Source: Streptomyces lincolnensis
GTDB taxonomy: Bacteria; Actinomycetota; Actinomycetes; Streptomycetales; Streptomycetaceae
Assembly (NCBI RefSeq): GCF_021173675.1
Contig: NZ_JAIHON010000009.1
Span: forward strand, 372,001-436,000
Direction of reading: 5' to 3'
Length of the DNA: 64,000 bases
Of this stretch, positions 54,178 through 63,196 are shown one piece after another. The translations under genes were made by a program, and so were the position numbers. Within the stretch, counting starts at the first letter, position 1. Each line of letters starts with the position of its first letter. The notes under the pieces are model-generated. The model saw only the letters and a program-made list of their open reading frames with translations. It ran no database searches and was not told the origin of the DNA.

Positions 54178-56849
54178 TGGAGTCGGCTGAAATCCGCCGC
54201 CGCTGGTTGAGCTTCTTCGAGGAGCGCGGTCACACCGTCGTCCCTTCGGCGTCGCTCATCGCGGACGACCCGACTCTGCTGCTCGTCCCCGCCGGCATGG
54301 TGCCCTTCAAGCCCTACTTCCTGGGTGAGGTCAAGCCGCCCTTCGCGCGCGCCACCAGCGTGCAGAAGTGCGTGCGCACGCCCGACATCGAAGAGGTCGG
54401 CAAGACCACCCGCCACGGCACCTTCTTCCAGATGTGCGGCAACTTCTCCTTCGGCGACTACTTCAAGGAAGGCGCCATCCAGTACGCCTGGGAGCTGCTC
54501 ACCAGCCCCCAGGACAAGGGTGGTTACGGCCTGGAGCCGGAGAAGCTCTGGATCACCGTCTACAAGGACGACGACGAGGCCGAGCGCATCTGGCACGAGG
54601 TCGTCGGTGTGCCGAAGGAGCGCATCCAGCGCCTGGGCATGAAGGACAACTACTGGTCCATGGGCGTCCCCGGACCCTGTGGCCCCTGTTCCGAGATCAA
54701 CTACGACCGCGGCCCCGAGTTCGGCGTCGAGGGTGGCCCCGCCGTCAACGACGAGCGGTACGTGGAGATCTGGAACCTCGTCTTCATGCAGTACGAGCGC
54801 GGCGAGGGCATCGGCAAGGACAACTTCGAGATCCTCGGCGAGCTGCCGAGCAAGAACATCGACACGGGCCTCGGCCTGGAGCGCCTCGCCATGATTCTGC
54901 AGGGCGTGCAGAACATGTACGAGATCGACACCTCCATGGCCGTCATCAAGAAGGCCACCGAACTGACGGGTGTGGCCTACGGCGACGCCCACGCCTCGGA
55001 CGTCTCCCTGCGCGTGGTCACCGACCACATGCGCACCTCGGTGATGCTCATCGGCGACGGCGTGACCCCCGGCAACGAGGGCCGGGGCTACGTGCTGCGC
55101 CGCATCATGCGCCGCGCCATCCGCAACATGCGCCTGCTGGGCGCCACCGGACCCGTCGTGCTCGATCTGATCGACACCGTCATCCGGATGATGGGCCAGC
55201 AGTACCCGGAGCTGGTCACCGACCGCGAGCGCATCGAGAAGGTCGCCGTCGCCGAGGAGAACGCCTTCCTCAAGGCCCTCAAGGGCGGCACGAACATCCT
55301 CGACACCGCCGTCACCGAGACCAAGCAGGCCGGCGGCACGGTCCTCTCCGGCGACAAGGCGTTCCTGCTCCACGACACCTGGGGCTTCCCGATCGACCTC
55401 ACCCTGGAGATGGCCGCCGAGCAGGGCCTCTCCGTGGACGAGGACGGCTTCCGCCGCCTGATGAAGGAGCAGCGGGAGCGCGCCAAGGCCGACGCCCAGG
55501 CGAAGAAGACCGGTCACGCCGGCGCCGGTGCCTACCGTGAGATCGCCGACCAGGCGGGTGCCACCGACTTCGTCGGTTACACGGACACCGAGAGTGAGTC
55601 CACGATCGTCGGCATCCTCGTCGACGGCGCCTCCTCGCCGGCCGCCACCGAGGGCGACGAGGTCGAGATCGTCCTCGACCGCACCCCCTTCTACGCCGAG
55701 GGCGGCGGCCAGATCGGCGACACCGGGAAGATCAAGGTCGACTCCGGTGCCGTCATCGAGATCCGCGACTGCCAGAAGCCGGTCCCGGGCGTCTACGTCC
55801 ACAAGGGCGTCGTGCAGTTCGGCGAGGTCACCGTCGGTGCCAAGGCCCACGCCTCGATCGACGCCCGCCGTCGCACGGCCATCGCCCGCGCCCACTCGGC
55901 CACCCACCTCACCCACCAGGCCCTGCGTGACGCGCTCGGCCCGACGGCCGCCCAGGCCGGTTCCGAGAACCAGCCCGGCCGCTTCCGCTTCGACTTCGGC
56001 TCCCCGTCCGCCGTTCCCACGACGGTGATGACCGACGTCGAGCAGCGGATCAACGAGGTGCTCGCCCGCGACCTCGACGTCCGCGCCGACGTCATGGGCA
56101 TCGACGAGGCCAAGAAGCAGGGCGCCATCGCCGAGTTCGGCGAGAAGTACGGCGACCGCGTGCGCGTGGTCACCATCGGCGACTTCTCCAAGGAGCTGTG
56201 CGGCGGCACCCATGTGCACAACACCTCGCAGCTCGGCCTGGTCAAGCTGCTCGGCGAGTCGTCCATCGGTTCCGGGGTCCGCCGTATCGAGGCGCTCGTC
56301 GGTGTCGACGCCTACAACTTCCTCGCCCGGGAGCACACGGTCGTCGCCCAGCTCCAGGAGCTGATCAAGGGCCGTCCGGAGGAGCTTCCGGAGAAGGTCT
56401 CCGCCATGCTCGGCAAGCTCAAGGACGCCGAGAAGGAGATCGAGAAGTTCCGCGCGGAGAAGGTCCTCCAGGCCGCGGCCGGTCTCGCCGAGTCCGCCAA
56501 GGACGTCCGCGGCGTCGCCGTGGTGACCGGTCAGGTCCCCGACGGCACGAGCGCCGACGACCTGCGCAAGCTGGTCCTCGACGTGCGGGGCCGCATCCAG
56601 GGCGGACGGGCCGCGGTCGTGGCCCTGTTCGCGGTCAGCAACGGCAAGCCGCTGACGGTCATCGCCACCAATGAGGCCGCCCGCGAGCGCGGTCTGAAGG
56701 CCGGTGACCTGGTGCGTACGGCCGCCAAGACCCTCGGTGGCGGCGGTGGCGGCAAGCCGGACGTCGCCCAGGGCGGCGGCCAGAACCCGGCCGCGGTCGG
56801 CGAGGCCGTCGAAGCGGTGGAGCGTCTGGTCGGGGAGACGGCCAAGTAA
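54177..56849 (+). CDS. alaS: alanyl-tRNA synthetase
   Basis: Encodes 890 residues, normal length. The class II catalytic core occupies about 1-460 with RRWLSFFEERGH at the start. The editing domain carries zinc ligands H573, H577 (HSATH), C675 and H679 (CGGTH). The C-terminal C-Ala domain includes Gly-rich LGGGGGGKPDVAQGGG near the end. It charges tRNA-Ala and clears mischarged Ser and Gly. It is coupled by one-base overlaps to genes on both sides. Confidence 0.98.
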   Translation: MESAEIRRRWLSFFEERGHTVVPSASLIADDPTLLLVPAGMVPFKPYFLGEVKPPFARATSVQKCVRTPDIEEVGKTTRHGTFFQMCGNFSFGDYFKEGAIQYAWELLTSPQDKGGYGLEPEKLWITVYKDDDEAERIWHEVVGVPKERIQRLGMKDNYWSMGVPGPCGPCSEINYDRGPEFGVEGGPAVNDERYVEIWNLVFMQYERGEGIGKDNFEILGELPSKNIDTGLGLERLAMILQGVQNMYEIDTSMAVIKKATELTGVAYGDAHASDVSLRVVTDHMRTSVMLIGDGVTPGNEGRGYVLRRIMRRAIRNMRLLGATGPVVLDLIDTVIRMMGQQYPELVTDRERIEKVAVAEENAFLKALKGGTNILDTAVTETKQAGGTVLSGDKAFLLHDTWGFPIDLTLEMAAEQGLSVDEDGFRRLMKEQRERAKADAQAKKTGHAGAGAYREIADQAGATDFVGYTDTESESTIVGILVDGASSPAATEGDEVEIVLDRTPFYAEGGGQIGDTGKIKVDSGAVIEIRDCQKPVPGVYVHKGVVQFGEVTVGAKAHASIDARRRTAIARAHSATHLTHQALRDALGPTAAQAGSENQPGRFRFDFGSPSAVPTTVMTDVEQRINEVLARDLDVRADVMGIDEAKKQGAIAEFGEKYGDRVRVVTIGDFSKELCGGTHVHNTSQLGLVKLLGESSIGSGVRRIEALVGVDAYNFLAREHTVVAQLQELIKGRPEELPEKVSAMLGKLKDAEKEIEKFRAEKVLQAAAGLAESAKDVRGVAVVTGQVPDGTSADDLRKLVLDVRGRIQGGRAAVVALFAVSNGKPLTVIATNEAARERGLKAGDLVRTAAKTLGGGGGGKPDVAQGGGQNPAAVGEAVEAVERLVGETAK

Positions 56850-57313
56850 TGCGCAGAGGCCGGCGTCTGGCGATCGACGTCGGGGACGCCCGGATCGGGG
56901 TCGCTTCGTGCGACCCCGACGGGATCCTCGCCACCCCGGTGGAAACCGTCCCGGGCCGGGACCTCCCGGCAGCTCACCGCCGACTGAAGCAGCTGGTCGA
57001 GGAGTACGAGCCGATCGAGGTCGTCGTCGGGCTCCCGCGCTCCCTCAAGGGGGGCGAGGGCCCGGCCGCGGTCAAGGTCCGCGGCTTCGCCCAGGAGCTC
57101 GCTCGCATGATCGCGCCGGTTCCGGTGAGACTCGTGGACGAGCGCATGACCACGGTGACGGCCAGTCAGGGACTGCGCGCCTCGGGTGTGAAGTCCAAAA
57201 AGGGCAGAGCGGTCATCGACCAGGCAGCCGCCGTGATCATCCTGCAACAGGCGCTGGAATCCGAACGGGTGTCAGGTAAAGCACTCGGCGAACGCGTCGA
57301 AGTGGTCATCTGA
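56849..57313 (+). CDS. ruvX: RuvX/YqgF RNase H-fold nuclease
   Basis: Encodes 154 residues; the ATG shares a base with the alaS stop. RNase H-like fold with D10 in LAIDVGDARIG, and the later LVDERMTTVTA segment. Named a putative Holliday junction resolvase; in E. coli YqgF processes the 16S rRNA 5' end. The alaS-ruvX-mltG-aroE order is shared with mycobacteria. It precedes mltG by 124 bases. Confidence 0.95.
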   Translation: MRRGRRLAIDVGDARIGVASCDPDGILATPVETVPGRDLPAAHRRLKQLVEEYEPIEVVVGLPRSLKGGEGPAAVKVRGFAQELARMIAPVPVRLVDERMTTVTASQGLRASGVKSKKGRAVIDQAAAVIILQQALESERVSGKALGERVEVVI

Positions 57314-57437
57314 TCGCGATACGGTAACGTTCCGCGCGCGATGTGGCGGCATTCGAACAGCTGCTGCACAAAGAGAGGCGGGACGGTGGCCAAGCCGTGA
57401 AACGGGCAACCGCCCCCCTCGCGGCTCTAGGGGTTTG

Positions 57438-59216
57438 ATGACTGAGTATGGCCGGGGCCAGGGCTCCGAACCGTGGCATCCGGAGGACCCGTTGTACGGG
57501 GACGGCGGATGGGGCGGACAGCAGGCCCAGGAGGGTCGGCAGTCCCCCTACGGCGGCCAGCCGCAGCACTATCCGGAGCAGCCGCAGCAGCCGCAGTACG
57601 ACAACGGTGGCTGGGGCGACGGCCAGCAGGCCGCATACGGTCAGGCGCAGCAGCACGACCCGCACCAGCAGTACCAGCAGCAGTACGGCGAGCAGCAGTA
57701 CGACCAGCAGTACAACGGTCAGCAGTACAACGGCCCGCAGCACAACGGTCAGCAGTACGACGGCTCGCAGCACAATGGTCAGCAGTACGAGCAGCAGCAG
57801 TACGCCGCCCAGACCCAGCAGCAGTACGACAACGGCAGCTGGGGCACGGGCACGCACACGCATGTCCAGTACACCGACCCCTCGGACCCGTACGGCCAGC
57901 AGAACGCGTCCTACGGCGGCGACCAGCGGGACTACTACGGCACCCCCGACGCGTATCCGCCCCCGGAGCCGCCCAGCCGTCGCCAGGCCGAGCCGGAACC
58001 ACCGCGGACCGACTGGGATCCCGGCCCCGACCAGGGCGAACACGCCTTCTTCTCGGGCGCCGACGACGATGACGACTCCGACGACCCGCGGGACGACCGC
58101 GACGAGCGCCGGGGCCGCGGCGGCAAGAAACCCAAGAAGCGGCGCAGCGGCTGTGCCTGTCTGGTGCTGACGTTGATCTTCGTCGGAGGTGTCGGCGGGG
58201 TCGGCTACTTCGGCTACCAGTTCTACCAGGATCGTTTCGGCTCGGCGCCGGACTTCGCGGGCGACGGGACCGGCGAGACGGTGCCCGTCTCGGTGCCGAC
58301 GGGCGCGGGCGGCGCCGAGATCGGGCGGCTGCTCAAGGCGGCGGGGGTCGTCAAGAGCGTCGACGCCTTCGTGTCGGCGTTCGCGCAGAACAAGGACTCG
58401 GCCAAGATCCAGGCCGGCTCGTATCTGCTGAACAAGGAGATGTCCGCCGAGAGCGCCGTGGCGCTGATGCTCGACCCGAAGAGCCAGAACAACCTGCTCA
58501 TCCCCGAGGGCACGCGCAACGCGAAGGTCTATGAGCTGATCGACACACGCCTCGGTGTTTCCAAGGGCACGACGGCGAAGGTCGCGAAAGAGGACTACAA
58601 GAAGCTCGGCCTTCCCGACTGGGCCCTGGACCAGCCCAACCTCAAGGACCCGCTGGAAGGGTTCCTCTACCCCTCCGCCTACGCGGCCAGCAAGGGGGAG
58701 AAGCCGGAAAGCGTCCTGAAGGACATGGTCGCCCGGGCCACCGAGAAGTACGAGGAACTCGGCCTGGAGAAGAAGGCCGAGAGCCTGGGCCTCGACGGGC
58801 CTTGGCAACTGCTCACCGTCGCGAGTCTGGTGCAGGCCGAAGGCACGAGCCACGACGACTTCCGCAAGATGGCCGAGGTCGTCTACAACCGGCTCAAGCC
58901 CGGAAACCCGCAGACCAACGGCATGCTGGAGTTCGACTCCACGTACAACTACGTGAAGAACCAGAGCAAGATCGACCTGACCATCGCCGAGCTGCGCCAG
59001 TACGACAACCGCTACAACACGTACTTCTACAAGGGCCTGCCGCCCGGCCCGATCGACAACCCCGGCGAGGACGCGCTCAAGGGCGCGCTCAACCCGACGA
59101 GTGAGGGCTGGTACTACTTCATCTCCCTGGACGGCAAGACCAGCAAGTTCACCAAGACCCTCGCGGAGCACGACAAGCTCGTCCAGGAGTTCAACGCGTC
59201 GAGGAACAACGGCTGA
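57438..59216 (+). CDS. mltG: endolytic peptidoglycan transglycosylase MltG
   Basis: Encodes 592 residues from ATG 57438 (a TTG just before it is less likely). The first 236 residues are cytoplasmic and disordered. A Gln/Tyr/Asn/Gly-rich part (about 25-160) contains NGQQY-type tandem repeats, then come a Pro-rich part, an acidic DDDDD run and a basic KKPKKRR stop-transfer. One span follows (about 239-261), then the YceG/MltG domain. Catalytic E468 lies in LVQAEGTSHDD, with VYNRL after it. MltG cuts nascent glycan strands and sets their length. The long extension is absent from E. coli MltG. Confidence 0.94.
   Translation: MTEYGRGQGSEPWHPEDPLYGDGGWGGQQAQEGRQSPYGGQPQHYPEQPQQPQYDNGGWGDGQQAAYGQAQQHDPHQQYQQQYGEQQYDQQYNGQQYNGPQHNGQQYDGSQHNGQQYEQQQYAAQTQQQYDNGSWGTGTHTHVQYTDPSDPYGQQNASYGGDQRDYYGTPDAYPPPEPPSRRQAEPEPPRTDWDPGPDQGEHAFFSGADDDDDSDDPRDDRDERRGRGGKKPKKRRSGCACLVLTLIFVGGVGGVGYFGYQFYQDRFGSAPDFAGDGTGETVPVSVPTGAGGAEIGRLLKAAGVVKSVDAFVSAFAQNKDSAKIQAGSYLLNKEMSAESAVALMLDPKSQNNLLIPEGTRNAKVYELIDTRLGVSKGTTAKVAKEDYKKLGLPDWALDQPNLKDPLEGFLYPSAYAASKGEKPESVLKDMVARATEKYEELGLEKKAESLGLDGPWQLLTVASLVQAEGTSHDDFRKMAEVVYNRLKPGNPQTNGMLEFDSTYNYVKNQSKIDLTIAELRQYDNRYNTYFYKGLPPGPIDNPGEDALKGALNPTSEGWYYFISLDGKTSKFTKTLAEHDKLVQEFNASRNNG
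57663..57812 (+). repeat. 15-bp coding tandem repeat in mltG
   Basis: Degenerate repeats of the unit AACGGTCAGCAGTAC run through this stretch and encode NGQQY-like pentapeptides (residues about 76-125). Copy number is likely to vary between strains through slippage. Confidence 0.75.
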
Positions 59217-60068
59217 GTGAATGGTGTGATGATGTCCGAGAATGTCCGTAGAACTCGGGCAGCGGTGCTGGGCAAGCCCATTTCCCACTCCCTCTCGCCG
59301 GTGCTGCACTGTGCCGCCTACGAGGAACTGCGCCTCACGGACTGGTCGTACGAACGCTTCGAACTCGACGAGGCGGCCCTGCCGGGATTCTTCGCGGACC
59401 TCGGACCTGAGTGGGCCGGGCTGTCGGTCACCATGCCGCTGAAACGTGCCGTCATCCCGCTGCTCGACGAGATCACCGAGACGGCGGCCTCGGTCGAGGC
59501 GGTCAACACCGTGGTGTTCACGGAGGACGGCCGCCGGGTCGGCGACAACACCGACATCCCCGGCATGGTCGCCGCCCTGCGCGAGCACGGCATCGAGCAG
59601 GTCGACTCCGCGGCGATCCTCGGCGCCGGCGCCACCGCCTCCTCCGCCCTGGCCGCGCTGGCCCGGATCTGCACCGGCGAGGTCGTCGTGTACGTCCGCA
59701 GCGAGGCCCGTGCCGCCGAGATGCGGCAGTGGGGCGAGCGGCTCGACGTCGAGGTGCGCACCGCCGACTGGGCCGGCGCCGCCGAGGCCCTGCGTGCCCC
59801 GCTCGTCATCGCCACCACCCCGGCCGGCGCCACCGACGAGCTGTCGGCGCTGCTCCCGGAACGGCCCGCCACCCTGTTCGACGTGCTCTACGACCCGTGG
59901 CCGACCGCGCTGGCGGCCCGCTGGTCGGCGTACGGCGGTGCCGTGGTCAGCGGCCTCGACCTGCTCGTCCACCAGGCGGTGCTCCAGGTCGAGCAGATGA
60001 CCGGGCGGACCCCGGCGCCCCTCGGCGCCATGCGGAAGGCCGGAGAGCACGCGCTCGCCGCACGCTGA
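59217..60068 (+). CDS. aroE: shikimate dehydrogenase (AroE-like)
   Basis: Encodes 283 residues if GTG 59217 (immediately after the mltG stop) is used; ATG 59229 or 59232 would shorten it by up to five residues. The SHSLSP shikimate-binding motif, the VTMPLK lysine and the DNTD aspartate are all present, and GAGATASSALAAL forms the NADP-binding glycine loop. It reduces 3-dehydroshikimate to shikimate. It is coupled to mltG as in mycobacteria and precedes the aroCKB genes by 176 bases. Confidence 0.93.
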   Translation: MNGVMMSENVRRTRAAVLGKPISHSLSPVLHCAAYEELRLTDWSYERFELDEAALPGFFADLGPEWAGLSVTMPLKRAVIPLLDEITETAASVEAVNTVVFTEDGRRVGDNTDIPGMVAALREHGIEQVDSAAILGAGATASSALAALARICTGEVVVYVRSEARAAEMRQWGERLDVEVRTADWAGAAEALRAPLVIATTPAGATDELSALLPERPATLFDVLYDPWPTALAARWSAYGGAVVSGLDLLVHQAVLQVEQMTGRTPAPLGAMRKAGEHALAAR

Positions 60069-60244
60069 GTTCCCCTGCGGCCCGGCCCCCGCGTCCGTCT
60101 GATGGACCGGCGGCCTGCCCCGCCCGCCGGACGTGGGAGGATCGGAGGTGGCGGGCCGGGGCCGCGCACCTGGTCGCGCCGTTGCCGTACACGAGGACGC
60201 GCGTACGCAGGGCAGTACCAGGGCGCGAGCATGGAGGAGCACCG

Positions 60245-61429
60245 TTGAGCAGGTTGCGCTGGCTGACCGCGGGGGAGTCCCACGGTCCCGCACTCGTGGC
60301 GACGCTGGAGGGACTTCCCGCCGGCGTGCCGATCACCACGGAGATGGTGGCGGACCACCTGGCCCGGCGCCGGCTCGGCTATGGACGCGGTGCGCGCATG
60401 AAGTTCGAGCGCGACGAGGTCACCTTCATCGGCGGCGTACGGCACGGCCTGACCATGGGCTCGCCGGTCGCGATCATGGTGGGCAACACCGAGTGGCCCA
60501 AGTGGGAGCAGGTGATGGCGGCCGACCCGGTCGACCCCGAGATCCTCGCGGGCCTGGCCCGCAACGCCCCGCTGACCCGCCCCCGTCCCGGCCACGCCGA
60601 CCTCGCCGGTATGCAGAAGTACGGCTTCGACGAGGCCCGGCCGATCCTGGAGCGGGCCTCCGCGCGGGAGACGGCGGCCCGGGTGGCGCTGGGCGCGGTG
60701 GCCCGGTCGTACCTGAAGGAGACGGCCGGCGTCGAGATCGTCAGCCATGTCGTGGAGCTGGCCTCGGTGAAGGCGCCGCAGGGCGTGTACCCTACCCCGG
60801 CCGACGTGGAGAAGCTGGACGCCGACCCGGTGCGCTGCCTGGACGCCGACGCCTCGAAGGCGATGGTCGCGGAGATCGACCAGGCCCACAAGGACGGCGA
60901 CACCCTCGGTGGCGTGGTCGAGATCCTGGCCTACGGCGTCCCCGTGGGCCTGGGCTCGCACGTGCACTGGGACCGCAAGCTGGACGCCCGGCTCGCCGGT
61001 GCCCTGATGGGCATCCAGGCGATCAAGGGTGTGGAGATCGGCGACGGCTTCGAGCTGGCACGGGTGCCGGGCTCCAAGGCGCACGACGAGATCGTGAAGA
61101 CGGACGAGGGCATCCGCCGCGTGTCGGGCCGTTCCGGCGGCACCGAGGGCGGGCTCACCACCGGTGAGCTGCTGCGGGTCCGCGCGGCGATGAAGCCGAT
61201 CGCGACCGTGCCGCGCGCGTTGCAGACGGTGGACGTCACCACCGGCGAGGCCACCCGGGCCCACCACCAGCGCTCCGACGTGTCGGCGGTACCGGCGGCC
61301 GGGATCGTCGCCGAGGCGATGGTCGCCCTGGTCCTCGCGGACGCGGTGGCGGAGAAGTTCGGCGGCGACTCGGTGCCCGAGACCCGCCGCAACGTGCGCT
61401 CCTACCTCGACAACCTGGCCATCCGATGA
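60245..61429 (+). CDS. aroC: chorismate synthase
   Basis: Encodes 394 residues from a TTG at 60245 with GGAGGAG eight bases before it. The start gives SRLRWLTAGESHGPAL, the conserved N terminus. FMN-binding and catalytic regions RPGHADLAGMQKYGF and the RSDVSAVPAAG segment are intact. It converts 5-enolpyruvylshikimate 3-phosphate to chorismate, the last common step to aromatic amino acids. It overlaps aroK by four bases. Confidence 0.97.
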   Translation: MSRLRWLTAGESHGPALVATLEGLPAGVPITTEMVADHLARRRLGYGRGARMKFERDEVTFIGGVRHGLTMGSPVAIMVGNTEWPKWEQVMAADPVDPEILAGLARNAPLTRPRPGHADLAGMQKYGFDEARPILERASARETAARVALGAVARSYLKETAGVEIVSHVVELASVKAPQGVYPTPADVEKLDADPVRCLDADASKAMVAEIDQAHKDGDTLGGVVEILAYGVPVGLGSHVHWDRKLDARLAGALMGIQAIKGVEIGDGFELARVPGSKAHDEIVKTDEGIRRVSGRSGGTEGGLTTGELLRVRAAMKPIATVPRALQTVDVTTGEATRAHHQRSDVSAVPAAGIVAEAMVALVLADAVAEKFGGDSVPETRRNVRSYLDNLAIR

Positions 61430-61944
61430 GCGCAGCACCTCTGGTCGTGCTGGTCGGCCCGATGGGCGTGGGCAAGTCCACCGTCGGGCAACTGCTCGCC
61501 GAGCGGCTCGGGGTCTCCTACCGCGACACCGACGACGACATCGTGGCCGAGCAGGGCCGGTCGATCGCGGAGATCTTCGTCGAGGAGGGCGAGTCGGCCT
61601 TCCGGGCGATCGAGAAGCAGGCGGTGCACCGGGCGCTGGCCGAGCACACCGGGATCCTGGCCCTGGGCGGCGGCGCGATCCTGGACGCGGACACCCGCGC
61701 GGCACTGGCCGGCCTGCGGGTGGTCTACCTCTCGATGGACGTCGAGGAGGCGGTCAAGCGCACCGGACTGAACGCGGCCCGCCCGCTGCTCGCGGTCAAC
61801 CCGCGCAAGCAGTGGCGCGAGCTGATGGAAGCCCGTCGGCACCTGTACGAGGAGATCGCCACGGCGGTCGTGGCCACGGACGGCCGCACGCCCGAAGAGG
61901 TCACCCAAGTGGCCTTGGACGCACTGGAGTTGAAGGAAGCATGA
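61426..61944 (+). CDS. aroK: shikimate kinase
   Basis: Encodes 172 residues; the ATG overlaps the aroC stop. Walker A GPMGVGKS (11-18), the shikimate-binding DTDDDI, the GGGAIL loop and the RPLL lid arginine are all present. It phosphorylates the 3-hydroxyl of shikimate. It overlaps aroB by four bases, so aroC-aroK-aroB are translated as a unit. Confidence 0.97.
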   Translation: MSAAPLVVLVGPMGVGKSTVGQLLAERLGVSYRDTDDDIVAEQGRSIAEIFVEEGESAFRAIEKQAVHRALAEHTGILALGGGAILDADTRAALAGLRVVYLSMDVEEAVKRTGLNAARPLLAVNPRKQWRELMEARRHLYEEIATAVVATDGRTPEEVTQVALDALELKEA

Positions 61945-63032
61945 GCGAGGCAGTCACCCGGATCCAGGTCGGCGGCAGCGCGGGCAGCGACCCCTACGAG
62001 GTCCTGGTGGGCCGTCAGCTCCTGGGCGAACTCGGCGCTCTGATCGGCGAGAAGGCGCAGCGGGTCGCGGTCGTCCACCCGGAGGCGCTGGCCGACACCG
62101 GCGAGGCGCTCCGCGCCGACCTGGCCGATCAGGGCTACGAGGCCGTCGCCATCCAGGTGCCCAACGCCGAGGAGGCCAAGACCGCCGAGGTCGCCGCCTA
62201 CTGCTGGAAGGCGCTCGGCCAGTCCGGCTTCACCCGCACCGACGTCATCGTCGGCGTCGGCGGCGGCTCCACCACCGACCTGGCCGGGTTCGTGGCCGCG
62301 ACCTGGCTGCGCGGGGTGCGCTGGATCGCGGTGCCGACCACGGTGCTGGCCATGGTGGACGCGGCGGTCGGCGGCAAGACCGGCATCAACACCGCCGAGG
62401 GCAAGAACCTGGTGGGGGCCTTCCACCCGCCGGCCGGCGTGCTCTGCGACCTCGCCGCGCTGGACTCCCTGCCGGTCCACGACTACGTCTCCGGCCTGGC
62501 CGAGATCATCAAGGCCGGCTTCATCGCCGACCCGCAGATCCTCCAGCTCATCGAGGCCGACCCGCATGCCGCCCGCACCCCGGCCGGTCCGCACACCGCC
62601 GAGCTGATCGAGCGGTCCATCCGGGTCAAGGCCGAGGTGGTCTCCTCCGACCTGAAGGAAGCGGGCCTCAGGGAGATTCTCAACTACGGCCACACGCTCG
62701 GCCACGCCATCGAGAAGAACGAGCGCTACCAGTGGCGCCACGGCGCCGCCGTCGCCGTGGGCATGCACTTCGCCGCCGAACTCGGCCGTCTGGCCGGGCG
62801 GTTGGACGACGCCACCGCCGACCGGCACCGCACCGTCCTGGAATCCGTCGGGCTGCCGCTGCACTACCGCTACGACCAGTGGCCCAAGCTGCTGCAGAAC
62901 ATGAAGGTCGACAAGAAGTCCCGCGGCGACCTGCTGCGGTTCATCGTGCTGGACGGGCTGGCCAAGCCGACCGTGCTCGAAGGCCCCGACCCGGCCGTCC
63001 TGCTCGCCGCCTACGGCGAGGTCGGCGAGTAG
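61941..63032 (+). CDS. aroB: 3-dehydroquinate synthase
   Basis: Encodes 363 residues from the ATG in the aroK overlap. The NAD-binding GGGSTTDLAGF (about 107-117), the PTTVLAMVDAAVGGKTGIN segment, and the zinc-binding region NYGHTLGHAIEK are intact. It cyclises DAHP to 3-dehydroquinate, the second step of the shikimate pathway. The pathway in this window thus covers aroB, aroE, aroK and aroC; the remaining steps are not encoded here. Confidence 0.97.
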   Translation: MSEAVTRIQVGGSAGSDPYEVLVGRQLLGELGALIGEKAQRVAVVHPEALADTGEALRADLADQGYEAVAIQVPNAEEAKTAEVAAYCWKALGQSGFTRTDVIVGVGGGSTTDLAGFVAATWLRGVRWIAVPTTVLAMVDAAVGGKTGINTAEGKNLVGAFHPPAGVLCDLAALDSLPVHDYVSGLAEIIKAGFIADPQILQLIEADPHAARTPAGPHTAELIERSIRVKAEVVSSDLKEAGLREILNYGHTLGHAIEKNERYQWRHGAAVAVGMHFAAELGRLAGRLDDATADRHRTVLESVGLPLHYRYDQWPKLLQNMKVDKKSRGDLLRFIVLDGLAKPTVLEGPDPAVLLAAYGEVGE

Positions 63033-63091
63033 CTCCCGGAGTACGGCTTGCGCCCGATTCGCGGTGCGGGCCGGGCACTTCGGACCGCCCT

Positions 63092-63116
63092 CGGCCGTTT
63101 CACCAAATGACGGCCG
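63092..63116 (+). terminator. candidate terminator after aroB
   Basis: CGGCCGT (63092-63098) pairs with ACGGCCG (63110-63116) around an 11-base loop, about 60 bases past the aroB stop. It is modest in strength. Confidence 0.45.
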
Positions 63117-63196
63117 GGGGCGGTACCGTTCGGTAACGAGCGGGTACGTTTCCCGTTGTCAGCGCCCATCGCCTGTACGAGACGGAGTGGCACCGG

